Below, in pieces: positions 11,594 to 23,199 of a DNA stretch of 64,000 bases; position 1 is the stretch's first letter, and each line of letters starts with the position of its first letter. The stretch is taken from positions 1-64,000 of the forward strand of contig QNGE01001237.1 of NCBI GenBank assembly GCA_008508345.1, in the 5' to 3' direction. The stretch comes from Paragonimus westermani (lineage: Eukaryota; Platyhelminthes; Trematoda; Plagiorchiida; Troglotrematidae). The notes beneath the pieces were generated by a model. That model was not told the origin of the DNA, ran no database searches, and was given only the letters and a program-made list of their open reading frames with translations. Made by a program: the position numbers and the translations under genes.

Positions 11594-12894
11594 ATGAACG
11601 GTCACACTACACTACTCGTCAACAGTTCGAAGAAGATACGTATTCGGGGATCGCAGTAACCAGAAGGAAATATAACAAAGAACATTGGAGTGCACTCAGG
11701 CAAGAAATGACATCTGGCGTGCATGAGTGTTACATTGACAAGTGTGACAAGTGAGCGTTCGGGTTCGGGGTACAGTCGAAGCGCATATATTCCACATGTT
11801 GATTTTCCGAATAAAAAATCCTCGCGTCATCCACATTCTAGACCCAGACACAGTTCTTCACCCAGTAACACCAGCACATGTTTGTGGAAGTGAGCTGATT
11901 TATTCTACCCTCGGTTGTCAGCCCAGCTTGGTGTTCAGATTACAACGCTCAGTCCTATACGCTCAAACACTCACGCACTGATGATGTCATCTCAGTTGGC
12001 GACTAGACGTTCATGACCTGATCGCCAAACTCAGCGAACAGCCAAACAACAAAAACATCAACCCGAAATGACAACTCCATCACCGTTCTCAACAAACACA
12101 AACCTCATTTCCTGCTTGCAGTGATGTCCACTCTGAGGGTTATGGTGGTAGGCTGACGAACAGGGTATCTGAAACGTGGAAGCACTGGGTCGTTGCTGCA
12201 CCGGCTCGTTCAAGCCGTGGCAACAAATCCGATCTAGTTTTCTTTGGGACATTCATTCTGACTGTCGCTTCAATTGTTGCGAGACTCAGCTCGTTCGTGA
12301 AAGATCACGTGTGAGGTTATCGTTGATACGCGACACCACAGAATAGAAACGGTCTGGATCTCCTGCTTTTCAGGGTGCCAGAATTGCTTTGACAGACGAA
12401 TACTAAATTTTCATTCAGATCAAGGGTATTCCAGAAGTGTTCGTGCACCGGAAATTCAAGACTGACATGCTGAATCTCAGCGTTCAAAAGATGCAACGAT
12501 ATCTTACCGTTGTTTATTCACACTCCCGGATACATTGTCGATGCAAATTTGTCAATAATGCGCATCACTGGAGACAGGAATTGGACCGTCACGTGGTTGA
12601 AATTTGGAAGCTCCGAGTTCCGTCACGTTGTGTTGCCTCCAGAGACACACTTGATGAATTGGTGGGTTTCATTCTGCGCATTGCTCAAACCATCTGCATT
12701 ACACATCTTTGCCATTCTTACCATCGGTTTGCCATGATTCGTGAATGTTTCGAATCTCCTTCGAACTAGTCTGTTTAGTCGTTGTTTTGTTCGGATGAGT
12801 ACGGGTTGTGTGTTTTGTGCTCCCGATAATTGGCCAGCAGTTTGCGTCGTTATGTTTGTTGGTCTGTGTCATTCTGCTGGTCTGACGGTTATTC
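11594..12894. repeat. Right arm of the ~1.3-kb inverted repeat
   Basis: Reverse complement of 1-1300. The stretch at 11965-12120 is also related to the Penelope-like tail at 28795-28960: both have a run of CACTCACGCA followed by YTGATGATGTCA, and later CCAA..CTC..CGA and AAAACCAT/AAAACATCAACCCGA motifs. The arm carries plus-strand copies of the left arm's ORFs (12437-12769 and 12058-12252 among them). It may continue past 12894, but the matching left sequence lies outside the window. Confidence 0.95.
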
Positions 12895-14211
12895 TTGGCT
12901 CTGGCAGAGTCTGTGTGGTTCGTGGTGTATGAATCTTATGCTCGCACTTAATATACGGGTGTGTTGAGGATGAATTTTTGCACCATTTTGGCTGTCAGCC
13001 GTCATGAATTAGTTAGTATTTTGATATTGGATTGTAGTGAAAACTTACGAGAGAGAGAACATTGATGGCAATCTTTAGTCAAAAGCGAATGGCCCCGCCC
13101 TTTTTTGTGTGACTTATGCAATGCGGTTTCGTCTTGTTCAGCGATGAGCTTCTTTCATACTTTATCGTGAACATGAGCAAGTGGATTCCATGAGATACTT
13201 TATTATGTGTTACCATGCGCTGATTCTGATCCAATATTACTCCCTTCATGCTTGCCATGGAAGTTCAGTAAAACCGTCACCGAATGATCGTTACCGACCC
13301 GCTGGTTGTATCATATCTTACTCTTTCCGGGGACATAATAACAACACTTCGGTACAGGTGGTTTACTCAGGCTGATTTTTCCCCGTTACTAAATCCCTCG
13401 GCAATCCACTGATGAGTCCAGGAAACCGGAGGTTCAATTATCCGTAAATAAGGCTGGATTTCGTTCATTACCAGAGAGACAGTATAACAGAAGGCGCCAA
13501 ATTACTAATTCGATGAGTATTCAGCAGCATCATTCTGCGATTGGGTATTACTTAACGACCAGTATTTTCATGACATCGTTTTGTGACCAGTCACAAGAAA
13601 TTTCTCGTAGGTAACGGTTTTGGAAAACAGTGGATTTATACTACGCAATAAGGCACAACTGCAGGTTAGTCTGTAGCAGTTTGGTGCCGTTTCTCATATT
13701 AGTCTTTGGAACTTGATAATAAATATTATATTGTGTACGGCATATTTTGCATGCATTCAGTTACTAACTCTGGTTGATTCTGGAGTGAAATTAAATATGA
13801 GTTTGCTTTCCTTTTCGTCGAACACCATGAGAATCAGGAGTAGTGATTCTAACGCAACAGTGCAGTTGGCCTATGACGTTGACCCCGCAACTGATGCGGT
13901 CAACAGTCTGGCGACCAAGCAGGTGCGATGCACGCATTTTGACCACCAGCTACAGTCGATCTGCCATTCGGTCGACCCGTATGATACAAAGCCAGGAACT
14001 TCGTTCAGCCAGATTTGATCGGTAATTGCGTAGTATGCACCAGCGAGTATGCGTCTGCGTGTGATAGGTCCACAACTCAGAGCAGCACCTACCTGAGTCG
14101 ATAAACAGTACTGATTAGTGTCAAGCTGACCTACACCTGGAGCTAAACTAACAACATATTGATCGATGATTGTGGAACAGTTCGTGATCGCACGTGTGTG
14201 TGAGGCAGACA

Positions 14212-14214
<3 letters not shown>

Positions 14215-14253
<39 letters not shown>

Positions 14254-14256
14254 TGT
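14215..14256 (+). repeat. (AC)n microsatellite followed by GTGTGT
   Basis: Eighteen AC units are followed at once by GTGTGT, so the end of the tract can fold back on itself. Confidence 0.95.
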
Positions 14257-17033
14257 AAATGATCACACTGCACACAAGCGTGTCTGAGACCAAGTAATTG
14301 TGGTTGACTTCTAACGGATGTTGCCAGCTGTGTTTCAGATCAGAGAGAACTGTTGCACACACTGGACGTTTGCAGTGCAACAAAGTAGAGGTGTTCAGAG
14401 TAAATTGAAGAAAAGCAAGGTATACTTTCGTTCCTGCGACCCACTGAGTCTGCTGATATATACCTATGTGTAATTAATACGTCCGGCGAAAAATTGCAAG
14501 ACCACTCAAACTCTCACAGCTAGTCTTGTTATCGCAAGTTGCAGTCTGTCGTCTTAGTTTTAAACAACTCAGGTCGTCATAGACTTTACTAATAAAAGTC
14601 AGTTGATACAGGCTTATTTCTAACGAGTTACTGAATAAAGTCGCTCATTCGCCCCGGCAGACCTTTAGGATCAAATTGGGAAACTTGTAAAACCCACCTC
14701 TTTCACACCGATTCAGAACCTCAATACATCGGAGTGTTTGGTTAAAATCCAAGAACTAATCTGCACTTCAAATAAACCCAGTTGTGATCGTGGACTATCA
14801 GTGTGCTTTATAAAAGTACCCTACCTAGTCAGTTACATCTCAACAGCAACACTGAATTTTGATGCAAGATAAACGAATGTGCTCAGTTTAGGAGGTTTTT
14901 TAATCGCTGTTTCATGATACATTCTAGGGTGAACACAGAAAACGGTCGAAAATACGCCATTTTTACCGGTCTACGGAAGTACGTAAGAAACAAGGAGCAT
15001 GTTGGTCACAACGTAAACTCTGTTAGACTGCGTATCTTGCTAGTTATGAACAGAACGCAAGAGCCGTTTCACTTCTGTCAAATGGGCTAGTTACTGTTTC
15101 ACTATGAATACTCTTCCAGTCGCTGAAATCACACACTGTGAGCGAATATAACTTAGTCTCATAGATACCCATCGAAAAAGTCTGTGGTCCAAATAAAGCG
15201 GACTGATAAACAATGTGAAGTTTATCGTAAATAATTTATTTCATACAGATCGATAATGGACACACATATGGCGAGTAGCGTATCACCAGTGTGTCCCTGT
15301 GACTCCATACTGTCTACACTCTACTGTCTGGAACTCGTTCGTCATTCTTTCTGTCCAAACTGTTTCTCTGGCTATCTAGTCATTATGAACTTTTATTTCT
15401 TCCCCATTTCTTCCTTGATACGTCCGTTAGTGACACTCCACATCATTTCAAAGGGATCGAGATTATGTGAATATGGTACCACTGTGAGTAGGTTTACTCT
15501 CTCTCCCTTCCTGTTTCTGTTTATCCAGAGATTAGTCCTAGAAGTGAACAGGAGTGTGCATTTACAAATGAGTTGTCGCCATCCGTTGCCAATCAGCAGA
15601 GAATTTTTAAAAAAACGTGAATGATCTTTTTACAAGACAATTCATGACAATACTCCCATTTAGTCACTGCTCCACGGAAGTACAAATCCTTACATTCACT
15701 GTTGGTAACTCTTATTCGTGCTTCTTTTCCCTATCGGAGCCTTTCTAAAATTGATTGAGTAGCGAAGAATATACTTCGTTCTGTCAACCCCCCTGATTTT
15801 GTATACAGCAACCCAGTAAAGTTGGATGTACTGAGCAGGTCCAATACGGGAGAGTGAAACATAAAGTAACCACATTAATCCTTTCCGTTTTTCTTGATAT
15901 TCTGTTGAGTTTATCGCTAGTGGATTTCTTCTGGGGTAGGTGACTGTCTATTCAAGTGTTACCGAAAAGTAGCTAAAGGAACTCCCATAATGAATTCAGT
16001 TTTCAATAGCGACTACATACTCTTCAATCCGTGACAGCAGTTCGTCAACGTGATACTCGGGGAATTTTGTGAAAAGACAACCACTATGCACAATACAAAG
16101 GAGGACCAGGATTGTTACGCTTCCTTATCTATGTAATGGTAGGAATTGTCTTTACACGACGAACCCAGGCAACTTTCAGTCAGCCATCTTCATGGTCATG
16201 AGCTGTCATGCCGAGTTTCATTGTTGCTGTACTACATTATGAGAACTTTGCATAAACTCGTGATTACTGTTCAGGTGAGGAGAGGGGCGTTGGTTCTTTA
16301 TGTAAGTTTAGGCAGGAGATCTGCGTCCAATCACGGATTCGCTTATGTACCAGTTCTTGGATGTCGCAACTTACTGGGCGAATAGTGGCTTCCGCGTTCT
16401 CAAGTATACATGGAAACAAGGATACTACTTGATAACAATGCTCTTAATCAAATCACATAACGGAATGAATTGATAAGGCTACACTGAATTAACACTGCAA
16501 TAACTACATCAAGGAGGCCATCACGTACTATTACATGACACCCTATGACAGATTGCACACCCAAGTTCATTCATATCATTCAACCAGTCCAGGTTATTCA
16601 TTACTGTTTGGCAACAGCAAACGGATGAATATACATTATCTTGCACAAAACTGACTCCGGTGTGGGTGACACACTTTGAGACTCGTACCTTTCCTTACCT
16701 CGATTCCACAGAAATGTCCATTGGTTGACCAAAAGTCGTTTGTGCTTAAGACGGGGTGAGAAAAGGTATAGACAATGTGTTCCGCAGTCGTATCACACTT
16801 TGCGCAAACCAGCCATGAGGGGTATTTTTCTTTCGTAGTTAAAGTAATTCGCCTTGGAACCGAAAATGTGTAGATATCGACTTGTGCTTTGACCGTGTTC
16901 CCAGGATTGGACGAGAGTGAACGTATCACTGTAGAAACCGCGAGAAGACAAAAAATTGTCCGAATGTAGCCAATAGCAACTAAGCTAGAAGAAGTATATA
17001 AAGATTAAATTGTACATTGTTACAGTTTTCGAA

Positions 17034-17053
17034 CATATATATATATATATATA
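17034..17053 (+). repeat. (AT)n microsatellite
   Basis: A run of about nine AT units in AT-rich DNA. Confidence 0.9.
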
Positions 17054-20000
17054 GCAAGCCCTCTGATTAGAAGTCTTGCGCTAAAGGGTGTGTACGTTCT
17101 TCCGACGAACGTTGAGTGACGCACGCATAACCAGCGACGCCAAATATCAGAACCAAATCAAGTCGCTGGAAATGTGGTACTATTGACATAAATAATATGA
17201 TCAGTTACAAGAACAAATCTCGCCTTGCAGGTTTAATGGGTTCTGTGATCTCGACCTGTCTCGGAAGTCCTAATCGCGGGGTTATCGATTGGAGTTAACA
17301 GGCAGTAACTGTGTCTCCTCTCGAGACGATCGGGCAACCTGATNGGTCCGACCAAATGCGATCAGATCGGTCTGATGTGTGTCTAAATACCAGGGCTTCG
17401 GGCAGACCGATTAGCTGGTGTCAGTTTAATGGCGGACCGTATTCACAGGGGGTAGGGAGGATGAGACTGACAGATAACAATAGGTGTGGGGCGGGTGACT
17501 GGGATTCAATGACTGAGGGAGGCGGGCTGGAGGAATTAGTACTTTTAGACATGTGTACTTGGACGGGGTCATGAAGAAGGGAGCGGCGGGGTCAGTCGAG
17601 GGGAATTTTGACCTTCAAAAATGTCCTACAGGGGGTTTATTACAAAGATACACCACGTAACCTGACAGTTTGTCCTATATATCAATCACCAATATCACCT
17701 ATATCAATCGCCATGAGTGGTCGCTGGGGGATTCTGTATGTCGTAATCTGGACGATCGCAGCGTTTGTCAAACAGCTACAGGGGACCCCTAAAAATTGAC
17801 TTGTGTTAATGTTATATGGTGATCCTTTCGAAGCTCAGCTGACCGGTGCATGTGGTTTGAGAATGGCAATATTGTTCAGTCGTGACTAATCTCATAGTTC
17901 GTCACTGGCGTCTTTTCGAAGTTTTCCGTCTGTTCATTGAGATTGAACAATTGTCTGATAATCGTTCACTGTTACGAACTGCAGTACCATTAGTTGATCA
18001 GTTTAAAGAACTGAGAACTCAGGACAGTGTTGCACTGGAGTGATTAGGAACCTAAACATATTTTTGTTATCGGTATCAGCATCGTTGATCACGTGTCAAA
18101 CAAATGTTAGTGATCATCAGGACGTTTCAATCAACAACGAAGGAAATGGCAAAACTAAGAACATAGCCTTCTTTACTCATTCTGTGCCAAGTTAAAAACT
18201 ACTTTGCGATACAGCATCAGGGATAGGAAATGACTGACATGCAATGGCGGAAGAAATATTAGGCGTAGATTCATAATTTGGGCAGACCAATCGAATAGTG
18301 CCACTGCCGTGATAATTTCGAACTGTATTAAACACATGACTCAGTATGTGTATTTCTGCGCCTTAGTGGTCCGTAACCAAGTTCTGCACCACTCACGCAC
18401 TGAGAGTTGTCAGGCAACATCACAATTCGGTTGTCATTTTCAGTGCACTGATAGCTGGTCATCGGTCACGCCTAAGCTGGACCAGTTCTAATGGGTCATT
18501 TGTTTATGAGAATGAGGTGATAAATCTTAAAGGTACCGAAATTCGACTGAAGGACTGTGCGAGTAGGACTCGATTAGGTTGAAAGCCGTAAGGAGTGCAG
18601 GTAGTTTGACAGTTTTCGGCTTCCTCCACAACTCTTTGGACATCAGGGCGTAGGTCTTAACAACTCAACCGTCTAGCTCATCCCGGCCGTTCAGCAAAGC
18701 CGGATGAACTCAGTCATAACTGATGACCGGATGATGAACCATAGAATCTAACGGTTAACTCGTCCGCTTATCTGTTTACGCGCCGATCAGATATTTGGCT
18801 TGGAATTTATCTGCCAGTCAACAACGGCACGACTGCATATAGGTCGGAAAACTTGTAAGTTAAATCATATGTTTATTGTATAGTGTGTTTATCACGACGA
18901 TGGAATTTTGCGATGATCTCATCAGAAATAGAGGTCCAGACTTAGTGTTCCATCCGTGATTATCTGCCATTTATTACTTGTCTGGAAAACTGGCTTGTTG
19001 AGGATATGGAATGACTCTACCGTTCAGGTGAGATTTACAGCCGGCTGACATAATAATTATACGGTAAAACCATATGGCAACCAAGCCAGACAAAAAGTTG
19101 AAATGCATTGAAAACGGTAGGTGTTCAGCAGCTGATTAGTCGACCTGTCAGATCACTTGTTTTCCGTCAGACTCAAAAATGATGTATGACATAAAAACTG
19201 AACAGGTCCAACTCATGGACGGAAGTGTGTGTAAAGAGACGGCTGAGTAAGTGTTTCCATCGATAGTGATGGCAAGGTGCATTTGCCAAACAGTTTAAAC
19301 AATTTCAATTTGAACAACCCTCACATTTGATCGCAGTCAGCCTCTTTCGAAAAGAAAATTTGTCGGAAGTTTCGAACTGATATGAAATAACCAATAAGGT
19401 CAGCAGAAGTTCGCTTGAACTAGAGAGCTGATTGAATGGACAGTGTGAAATAATGGAATCTTCCGTTCCGTCTTTGGCGATTACTACCGGAGAGCAACAA
19501 AATCAAGGTAATATCATGTAACGCATATCGGATGGATTTATGAATTGGAGAGAAAACACTAGGGATTTCAAGTAGCGGACAGAAGAAGACAGACGTCGAA
19601 ATTCATATTACCGTACTAGGTTGAGGATAATGCATAGAACTCACAGTGGATACGATGTTCAGTTCGGCGGTTACTGAAGACCATTTTCGGCAAAAGTGTA
19701 CTCATATATTGTGTCGTTACATGATGCAAAAAGACATTTTTATTGATTTCAACAAAACTAGCGTTTGATTGTCATTCTCCAAGTAGCAGAGAACAGTAAC
19801 GTGATTAGCTTATTTTCATAGACAGATAGTGGGACAGGTTGACTGGGAGATGTGTTGTTTGAAAAGTCGGTTAGGTGAAGAGAATACTCAAGCTCTGAAG
19901 TGTCCTTCAGCTTTTGAAAGTGCATAATGACTCAAAGGTTTGCAGTTGTGATAAGCAGTTCAATTTCCAACGTCTAATTGGTTCAGAATCGTCGTACGTG

Positions 20001-20654
20001 CCAAGTACGTTGGGCTAGATTTGGATTCGTTACAACTTCAAGCACATAGTTAGAATGAAAAGAAGCAATCTACTTTCTTGGTTGCCTCTCAGTACAGATC
20101 GTATACGTGGTCTCCGACGAACGCTAATTATTCGCACATATATCGTTTCTTACCCGATCAAATATGTGATTCACTTCGCCTCAACACAGCTCAACCAGGT
20201 TTAGCATGCCACCTAACAGAGAACGGAAAATGTGGCGACCAGCCGGAATTGGAGTGGCGGTGTCGTGAGTCAAGATGAGCCGAAAAGTACGCACGCGAAA
20301 ATTCTAGAGTAATCATCACTAGTTTAATGAGGATATTCCCATAACTTGAAGCGTAGTTAAGTGAGTCTACTTGGGAGATGTTATAGTCTGAATGGAATGA
20401 ATTCAGCTCTTCAGGACACATTGGCCACGGTAACAGAAAACGAATGTGTACAACGTGAATGCTACTCACAAGTGATTGTAGTTTCTTTATCCGGCTGAAA
20501 TTTGTGGCCAGCCTGTTCTGATGTGAAGCATTTCTCACACGTGAGTGTGGTTGTGGTATGCTAATCCGGTCGTGCCTAACACAAGTGCAGAGGTGTGTCC
20601 GATAACACGGTTTTTCTCTGAGAACGTGCATCGGAATTCATACCTCATTCATGC

Positions 20655-20735
20655 TAACCATATGCACTACTAGCAACCTCTGACAAGAGTGAAATTCGAA
20701 TCCATAGTACTACCGTTCGAATATGGCTGGCGGAA
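20655..20735 (+). repeat. Decayed hammerhead-SINE relative
   Basis: The order ATATGCACTACT, then CTCT..AGAG, GAAA, TTCGAATC and CCATAGT matches the ribozyme region of the 21.4-kb element, but the CUGANGA core is lost (CTAGCAA). It is probably an old, inactive copy. Confidence 0.45.
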
Positions 20736-21363
20736 CGAAAAAACTGATAGTTCGCGAGTGATGTTCAAATTATATCTAGTTCAGTATTGCTCATCATTGA
20801 AATAAATTACCACAAGACCCTTTACTTCCAGTATTTTCCCACCGAAACCAGTGGACAATTTGAACTAATAATCCCCAACCCAATTGTGTAATCTTTTACC
20901 GGCCTTCAAGTGGTTTGTTGGTCTGCCCGATTATCCAACCTTAATCTCGCGGGATTGCCAAATGAGTCGGTGTAGTCATCTTCATCAGAAATGGACATAC
21001 TTGGTACTCAGATGTCGGAATGAAGGCCACATCACTCAGAACCGATTCGTTCAGCTTGTTTTGTTAACCTATTGTTCACTCGTGTAAGGCATGTGAGGGC
21101 ATTGTGTCCAGCGGGTTAAAATCATAAGGGACGTATATGCTCCTATGAAAGTTAATAAGTCGGTTACTCACCGACATGCTTTAAAGGCCACCCCAAACAA
21201 TCCATACCGAGAAGCAAAAAATTAAACGAATCGATAATGCGATTCGTGCATTTTTGCTGTTTCGTCTGTGTCGGCTGGGCGAAAAGACTGTCCGTTTTTG
21301 TTTGGCAGTGCACTTAATGTGAATGAACAACTGAATCAACATAAAGTGGATTAAGTGTTATTT

Positions 21364-21567
21364 ACTGATGAGTAGTCGGGGATTTGGTTTATTTTCAAGT
21401 TGACCATCACTCACATTTGATCACAGCCGTGGCAAGGATATGCACTACTGACGAGCTCTAATGAGAGCGAAACTCGAGTCTAGTGCTTCTTTTCGAAACA
21501 GGCTGACTGGAAAGTCTATCTGAATGCGAACGCTGCGATCAAATGTGAGTGATGGTCAACTTGAAAA
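21364..21567 (+). mobile_element. 204-bp SINE/MITE-like element carrying a hammerhead ribozyme
   Basis: A 12-bp direct repeat, TAAGTGTTATTT, lies on both sides (21352-21363 and 21568-21579), as expected of a target-site duplication made by LINE-type insertion. Inside, 37-bp inverted repeats (21391-21427 and 21532-21568, one mismatch) enclose a complete type I hammerhead fold. The last base of the right inverted repeat overlaps the duplication. Relatives of the ribozyme and 3' tail occur at 20.7, 40.5-41.2, 50.2 and perhaps 59.8 kb, so it is a dispersed family. It has no coding capacity and would depend on LINE enzymes. The mixture of SINE-like (target duplication) and MITE-like (inverted ends) traits is odd. 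Confidence 0.75.
21436..21490 (+). ncRNA. Type I hammerhead ribozyme
   Basis: All core elements are present and correctly spaced. Helix I is GCACTA (21442-21447) with TAGTGC (21481-21486), six perfect pairs. The core CTGACGA is at 21448-21454 (consensus CUGANGA). Stem II is GCTCT (21455-21459) with AGAGC (21464-21468) and an AATG loop. GAAA is at 21469-21472. Helix III is minimal (AC with GT around a TCGA loop, 21472-21479). The scissile position follows C21480 in GTC. A two-pair helix III is typical of retroelement-borne hammerheads such as schistosome SINE-like repeats. Cleavage would yield a 5' end at 21481. Activity is predicted from sequence only. Confidence 0.85.
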
Positions 21568-22429
21568 TAAGTGTTATTTGTTACATAGTTGCAACAGTAC
21601 CTTGCTATTATGATTCACACTACAGTTCTAGCATGTTTCGTCCAAAGGCTATCTTTAAATAACTACTGCATTCGCCATTCGCTGGAGTATGTTCAGTCTG
21701 TCCATCGATCCCCTAGCATGCTGCTATTCCGGCCTTCTCGTTCCTCCACATGACTTTTCACCTCACAACCTTGTTCTTTGTATAGTCTGCGGTCACGTGG
21801 CTTATCGTGCGATTGGTCGACAGCTGTCATCCTATCGGTCCTTTCATTTATCTCTAACTGTAACCTTGTTTACATACTTTCACTTCATTGGACTTACCGG
21901 TTGATCGCACAGAGAGGAAGTCTTTTGTTAGTTGGTATATCTCGCTTCCAGTTGTTCTGGATAAAAGTGACATCCGGTTAACATGAACGGGGCCATTTAA
22001 TGTTTCTTAAACTAGTGACGCCTCCGTGGAGTTTGGACGTTTGATGTAAATATACCGATGCTGTGATGATTGGTAGTTAGGTTTGTCATGACTGATTTTA
22101 CACGTCATTCGCACCATGGTTGAGCCTGATGATTTAACGCGTTGACCATGTCCGGACTGAAACTGCACTTGAATGAGCGTTCTGAAAGCCGACGTTTTGG
22201 AGGCAGTTTTTAAAACCGGGCTTCCAAGGGCAAAGCAAGCGAATGTGCAACAAAACAACCATGAAGAATCTAAATATGCAAAAAATCAACTAGCTTCAAG
22301 ATTTTTATCACCGGTAAAATCGCACTTCCTAACTGGTCAATCAGAGCCGTCTGATCGTTGCACAGTTTAGTCATTCTAAAAGAAAAACGTCATGGTGTAG
22401 CAACACAAACTCAGCTGACGCATTCACAT

Positions 22430-22690
22430 ATGGTGACATTCACCTACTAGGTGCGTGTGTGTGTGTGTGCGTACAAATATGAATCGGTGTGTCCTGACGT
22501 TTACTGTTATCTTGATATGGTGGTCAGGCTTGTGTGATGTTTTGATTCGCTAGGCTCCGCTGACTAAGAGCACGATCCATTCAGGTTTACCTATGTCAGA
22601 TAGGCTAATGAGGAACAGTCAGACTAAAAACAGCTTAGCTCATAGGTTTGTATGTGACATCACTGATTGTGTAAGAGCACGAGTCAGTAA
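22430..22690 (+). repeat. Dispersed repeat, copy 1
   Basis: From a GT-rich start (22452-22469) through a TGGTGGTCAGGCTTGTGT-like stretch, TTTTGAT, CTAGGCT and CTGACTAAGA, this segment resembles 34985-35190 at perhaps two thirds identity. It has no coding capacity and no terminal repeats that I can see. It is probably an unclassified SINE-like or non-autonomous family. Confidence 0.5.
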
Positions 22691-23199
22691 ATATACAGTA
22701 GAACTATATTTATAGTTGCATCATTGTTGTCTTCTACGTACGGAAAGTGAGAATTGTGAGTCAGAGGCACCGAGTGGGGTGCCCAAGAAAACCAAATTTC
22801 CGCTTGTCCAAAAAGCCGGGTTGTCGAATCAGTGCCTCAGTTTTAGGTCCCACAGGTCAATCTGAAACATGCGCGTGGCGCAAGACAATGTATGTAGGAC
22901 ATGTAATGCACATACGCTGCTAGATCAGCGCAGCACCACAGGGCACCCAGAACAACGCACTGCATTCATCAACATGGAACTGAGCCAGCATGGAATCGAA
23001 TAATTGAGATAAGGCTTGCAGATCAAGGCAAACTCCGAGAAGTAGGTGTTCGGTACACCTTCTACTGGTTAGGTTATCCGGTAAACGGTGCTCGGGAGTA
23101 TGGTGTCTGTTTCGCAGTCGTTGGCCGCATCAATACTTCGATGAGACGAACCACACATCATCAACCTTCGAATCCTGTTGTTGCGTTTGCGACTGGCTT

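Larger units (their letters stand above)
12895..20650. other. Unassigned DNA
   Basis: No gene, RNA gene or recognisable transposon was found in this 7.8 kb. Frames are short; the longest (170 codons, 13871-14383 minus) runs through the AC microsatellite and is not credible as a protein. Simple repeats are at 14215-14250 and 17034-17053. One undetermined base (N) is at 17344, near a GC-richer stretch (17300-17600). Confidence 0.4.

Noticed and set aside
13871..14383. 170-codon minus-strand frame
   Set aside because: It runs through an AC/GT microsatellite and shows no protein-like composition or motif.
17344..17344. Single N as an assembly gap
   Set aside because: One ambiguous base with continuous sequence around it is more likely a base-call ambiguity.
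21364..21380. CTGATGAG at the start of the 21.4-kb element as a second ribozyme
   Set aside because: There is no GAAA or cleavage triplet downstream in register.
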